From positions 1 to 38,544 of the forward strand of contig JANWUS010000005.1 in the NCBI GenBank assembly GCA_024958715.1: a DNA stretch of 38,544 nt. The letters run 5' to 3'. Of the stretch, positions 37,266 to 38,544 are shown one piece after another (the stretch's first letter is position 1; each line of letters opens with the position of its first letter). The translations under genes and the position numbers were made by a program. The notes below the pieces were generated by a model, which was not told the DNA's origin, made no database searches, and saw only the letters and a list, made by a program, of their open reading frames with translations. The stretch comes from Cyanobium sp. FGCU52. Lineage in GTDB: Bacteria; Cyanobacteriota; Cyanobacteriia; PCC-6307; Cyanobiaceae.

Positions 37266-37651
37266 GGCTCTGCCGGCGCCGCGGCGCCATCGAGGCCTTG
37301 TTCTTCGCACTCCTCAAGGAAGTGATCGATGAAGGCGGCGTGCTGGTGCTGGGTGATGCGATCGCCGATGGAGCGGGCATTGCGCGGCACCAGGAAGTGC
37401 TCGCGGAAGGCCCTGGTCAGCTGCTGACGTGCCGCCTGGGGCAGGGCCAGGATTCGCTGGTGGGTGACGATCTCCTGGGGCGTGAGCGGCTCCAGGGCGA
37501 CATCAAGATCAGTCGCTGGAGCGGGCTCCTCATGCGAGTCAGGCGAGGGCTGAGCCGCATCGGCGGCAACAGGCACATCTGCTAGCTCAGTTCGGAGCTG
37601 ACCAGGAGGCTCGCTAGGAGTTTGTTGCCCATAAGACTCCTGCGCAGCCAT
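37262..37651 (-). CDS. Hypothetical protein, first gene of the coupled operon
   Basis: No family is recognised. The 129-residue product has a disordered Pro/Ala/Glu N-terminus (1-55) and a helical C-terminal part (57-118: LTPQEIVTHQRILALPQAAR, FREHFLVPRNARSIGDRI, HAAFIDHFLEECEEQG). The ATG at 37651 is preferred; the frame is open to a GTG at 37750, which would run into the region next to the transposase. Its stop overlaps the next start. Confidence 0.65.
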   Translation of the reverse strand: MAAQESYGQQTPSEPPGQLRTELADVPVAADAAQPSPDSHEEPAPATDLDVALEPLTPQEIVTHQRILALPQAARQQLTRAFREHFLVPRNARSIGDRITQHQHAAFIDHFLEECEEQGLDGAAAPAEP

Positions 37652-37766
37652 CACAGCGGCACTCGGGTGTGCTGAACCATGGCAGTGCTCCAGTGGCTGC
37701 ACTGAGAGCGATAGAAGTTGGGCTTCAACCGCCCTGGTGATGCCAACCACGGCGGTTGCAGGCCCC
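37652..37766. promoter_or_regulatory. Gap between transposase and six-gene operon
   Basis: These 115 bp must hold the operon promoter unless it lies in the insertion sequence. Short inverted pieces are visible (CAGTG...CACTG at about 37683-37707; CCGCC...GGCGG at about 37730-37755). One could be the left end of the insertion sequence. No clear promoter was identified. Confidence 0.3.
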
Positions 37767-38510
37767 TCATCCCGTCGCTGCCATCAGTACCTGGTGCTGC
37801 GATCGCCGGTAGCGGAACAACTTCAGCAGGTTGTGCGTGGCAGCGATCAGGTGCCATTCGCCGTCGACCTTCTCAAGGCCCCGCAACAGAAACCTCCGCA
37901 GGCCCCTGGCTTCCTTGATCTGCCCGTTCACCGGTTCCACGATCGCCTTGCGCTGGGCGTAGATCGCTGATCCCTTCTTGCTTCTGAGTTTGCGGGCCAT
38001 CCGGGTTCTCTCATCAGCATCCTTGGGCAGCGGTCCGCGTTTCGGTGGTTGTGGCTTGCCATGGGGCAGGCGGCCGGTGGCGATGTAGGCGTTGATGCCT
38101 TGATCGGCGCAGGCCTTGGCGTTGTCCTCGCTCCAGAACCCTGCATCCATCGTCATCACGTCCGGTAAGGCTCCGGATGTTGTTGCGATGCGCTCCAGCA
38201 TCGGCTCCAGGTGCTCGACATCCGGCGGCTGGTTGCTCACGCCCACCGCCACGATCACCTGGTGGTCGCTGTCCACCGCCACCTGGCAGTTATAGCCCTG
38301 CAGATAGGTGCCACCGCACTGCATCAGATGGCTGTCGGGATCGGTGAAATTCCGCTGGGTCTTGGCCGTCGGTGTGCCATCGGCTTTTCGGGCCAGACCA
38401 CGCCTGGGCATCGCGTCAGCGGCAAGGGGCTCCAGATCCGGTGGCTCCAGGCCGGCATGCTCGGCTGCCTCGATCGCTTTCTCTCTTGCTTCTTCTTGAT
38501 TAGGTAGCAA
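37767..38510 (-). pseudogene. IS1182-type transposase, 5' part missing or frameshifted
   Basis: The 247-residue frame matches the C-terminal half of IS1182-family DDE transposases. It has KTQRNFTDPDSHLM, the first Asp near YNCQVAVDSDHQ, the second in MTMDAGFWSEDN and the Glu in the Y1-like segment RKAIVEPVNGQIKEARGLRR. It ends with ATHNLLKLFRY. The N-terminal half (normally some 200 residues more) is absent. An in-frame TGA lies 5 codons before the TTG used. The +1 frame upstream reads RPERLLRDAELAT then a stop, which looks transposase-like, so a frameshift near 38500-38515 is likely. The window ends 34 bp later, so the rest cannot be judged. Confidence 0.8.
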
Positions 38511-38516
38511 GCTCCG
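38495..38516 (-). repeat. 22-bp repeat, inverted copy of 31-52
   Basis: This sequence matches bases 31-52 exactly in inverse orientation. It coincides with the point where the transposase reading frame breaks. Confidence 0.6.
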
Positions 38517-38544
38517 CGTCCCTCAGGAGGCGCTCTGGCCTCGC

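Larger units (their letters stand above)
32688..38544. mobile_element. Putative integrative element in tRNA-Gly, right end not seen
   Basis: The region starts at tRNA-Gly, continues with a tyrosine recombinase and holds only genes of mobile-element or unknown type: a toxin-like pair, ssDNA-binding protein, ribbon-helix-helix, BRO-N antirepressor, HTH and a transposase. Patches of lower GC (for example 33110-33240 and 34660-34720) contrast with the core. No second copy of the tRNA 3' end was found by eye, so the boundary probably lies beyond the window. The class of element (prophage remnant, satellite, tycheposon-like, genomic island) cannot be fixed. Confidence 0.7.

Noticed and set aside
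32688-38544. CRISPR array or restriction-modification system in the accessory region
   Set aside because: No regularly spaced direct repeats and no methylase, nuclease or Cas motifs were seen on either strand.

Overview
The window looks like the chromosome of a high-GC unicellular alpha-cyanobacterium of the Cyanobium/Synechococcus group. This rests on its content: cyanobacterium/plastid families (Ycf23, Ycf37, Psb34, a bL35-bL20 pair next to ycf37), thylakoid lipid enzymes (SqdB, SqdX, a probable MgdA), very GC-rich codon use and scattered GCGATCGC (HIP1) octamers, for example at 14759 and 28891. The assignment comes from reading, not from a search.

About 0.26-32.5 kb is dense, ordinary core genome. 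On the minus strand, ycf23, a small membrane protein and uvrB run in line. Divergent from them are tilS and an overlapping Ala/Pro-rich gene, which meet the minus-strand asd-dapA-rnj group at a hairpin. Next come tig-clpP-clpX (chaperone and protease), an LRAT-type gene and dnaX on the plus strand. A SpoIID-like lipoprotein gene and a GT2 glucosyltransferase gene (probable mgdA) lie on the minus strand. rpmI-rplT-ycf37 follow, then thiG, psb34, sqdB and sqdX (PSII assembly and sulfolipid synthesis). The minus-strand group cbiD-guaA-hyp-hyp-mrdA comes next, and a plus-strand PLP aminotransferase and a small lipoprotein close the core. Most groups are tightly packed, with overlapping or nearly touching genes.

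From about 32.69 kb the character changes. A tRNA-Gly(CCC) is followed directly by a tyrosine recombinase, the usual layout of a tRNA-targeted integrative element. Behind it on the plus strand sits a two-gene unit: a small ORF overlapping a protein with ADP-ribosyltransferase-like motifs, here proposed as an uncharacterised toxin/antitoxin-like pair. Facing it on the minus strand is a six-gene chain in which every junction overlaps: unknown 129 aa, a ribbon-helix-helix protein, a phage-type ssDNA-binding protein with an acidic tail ending in Phe, a one-pass membrane protein, a BRO-N antirepressor and an AlpA/Xis-like HTH protein. An IS1182-type transposase, damaged or cut at its 5' end, lies at the right edge. 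A 22-bp sequence in that edge recurs inverted at bases 31-52. No second attachment site was found, so the element probably runs past the window. Capsid, replication and conjugation genes are absent from the visible part; a satellite- or tycheposon-like element is one reading.

No stretch over 300 bases is without a gene. The longest are the left edge (1-258), the asd/tig divergent gap (9746-9996), the gap between int and the toxin-like pair (34131-34336) and 32503-32687 before the tRNA. No CRISPR array, rRNA or intein was seen.
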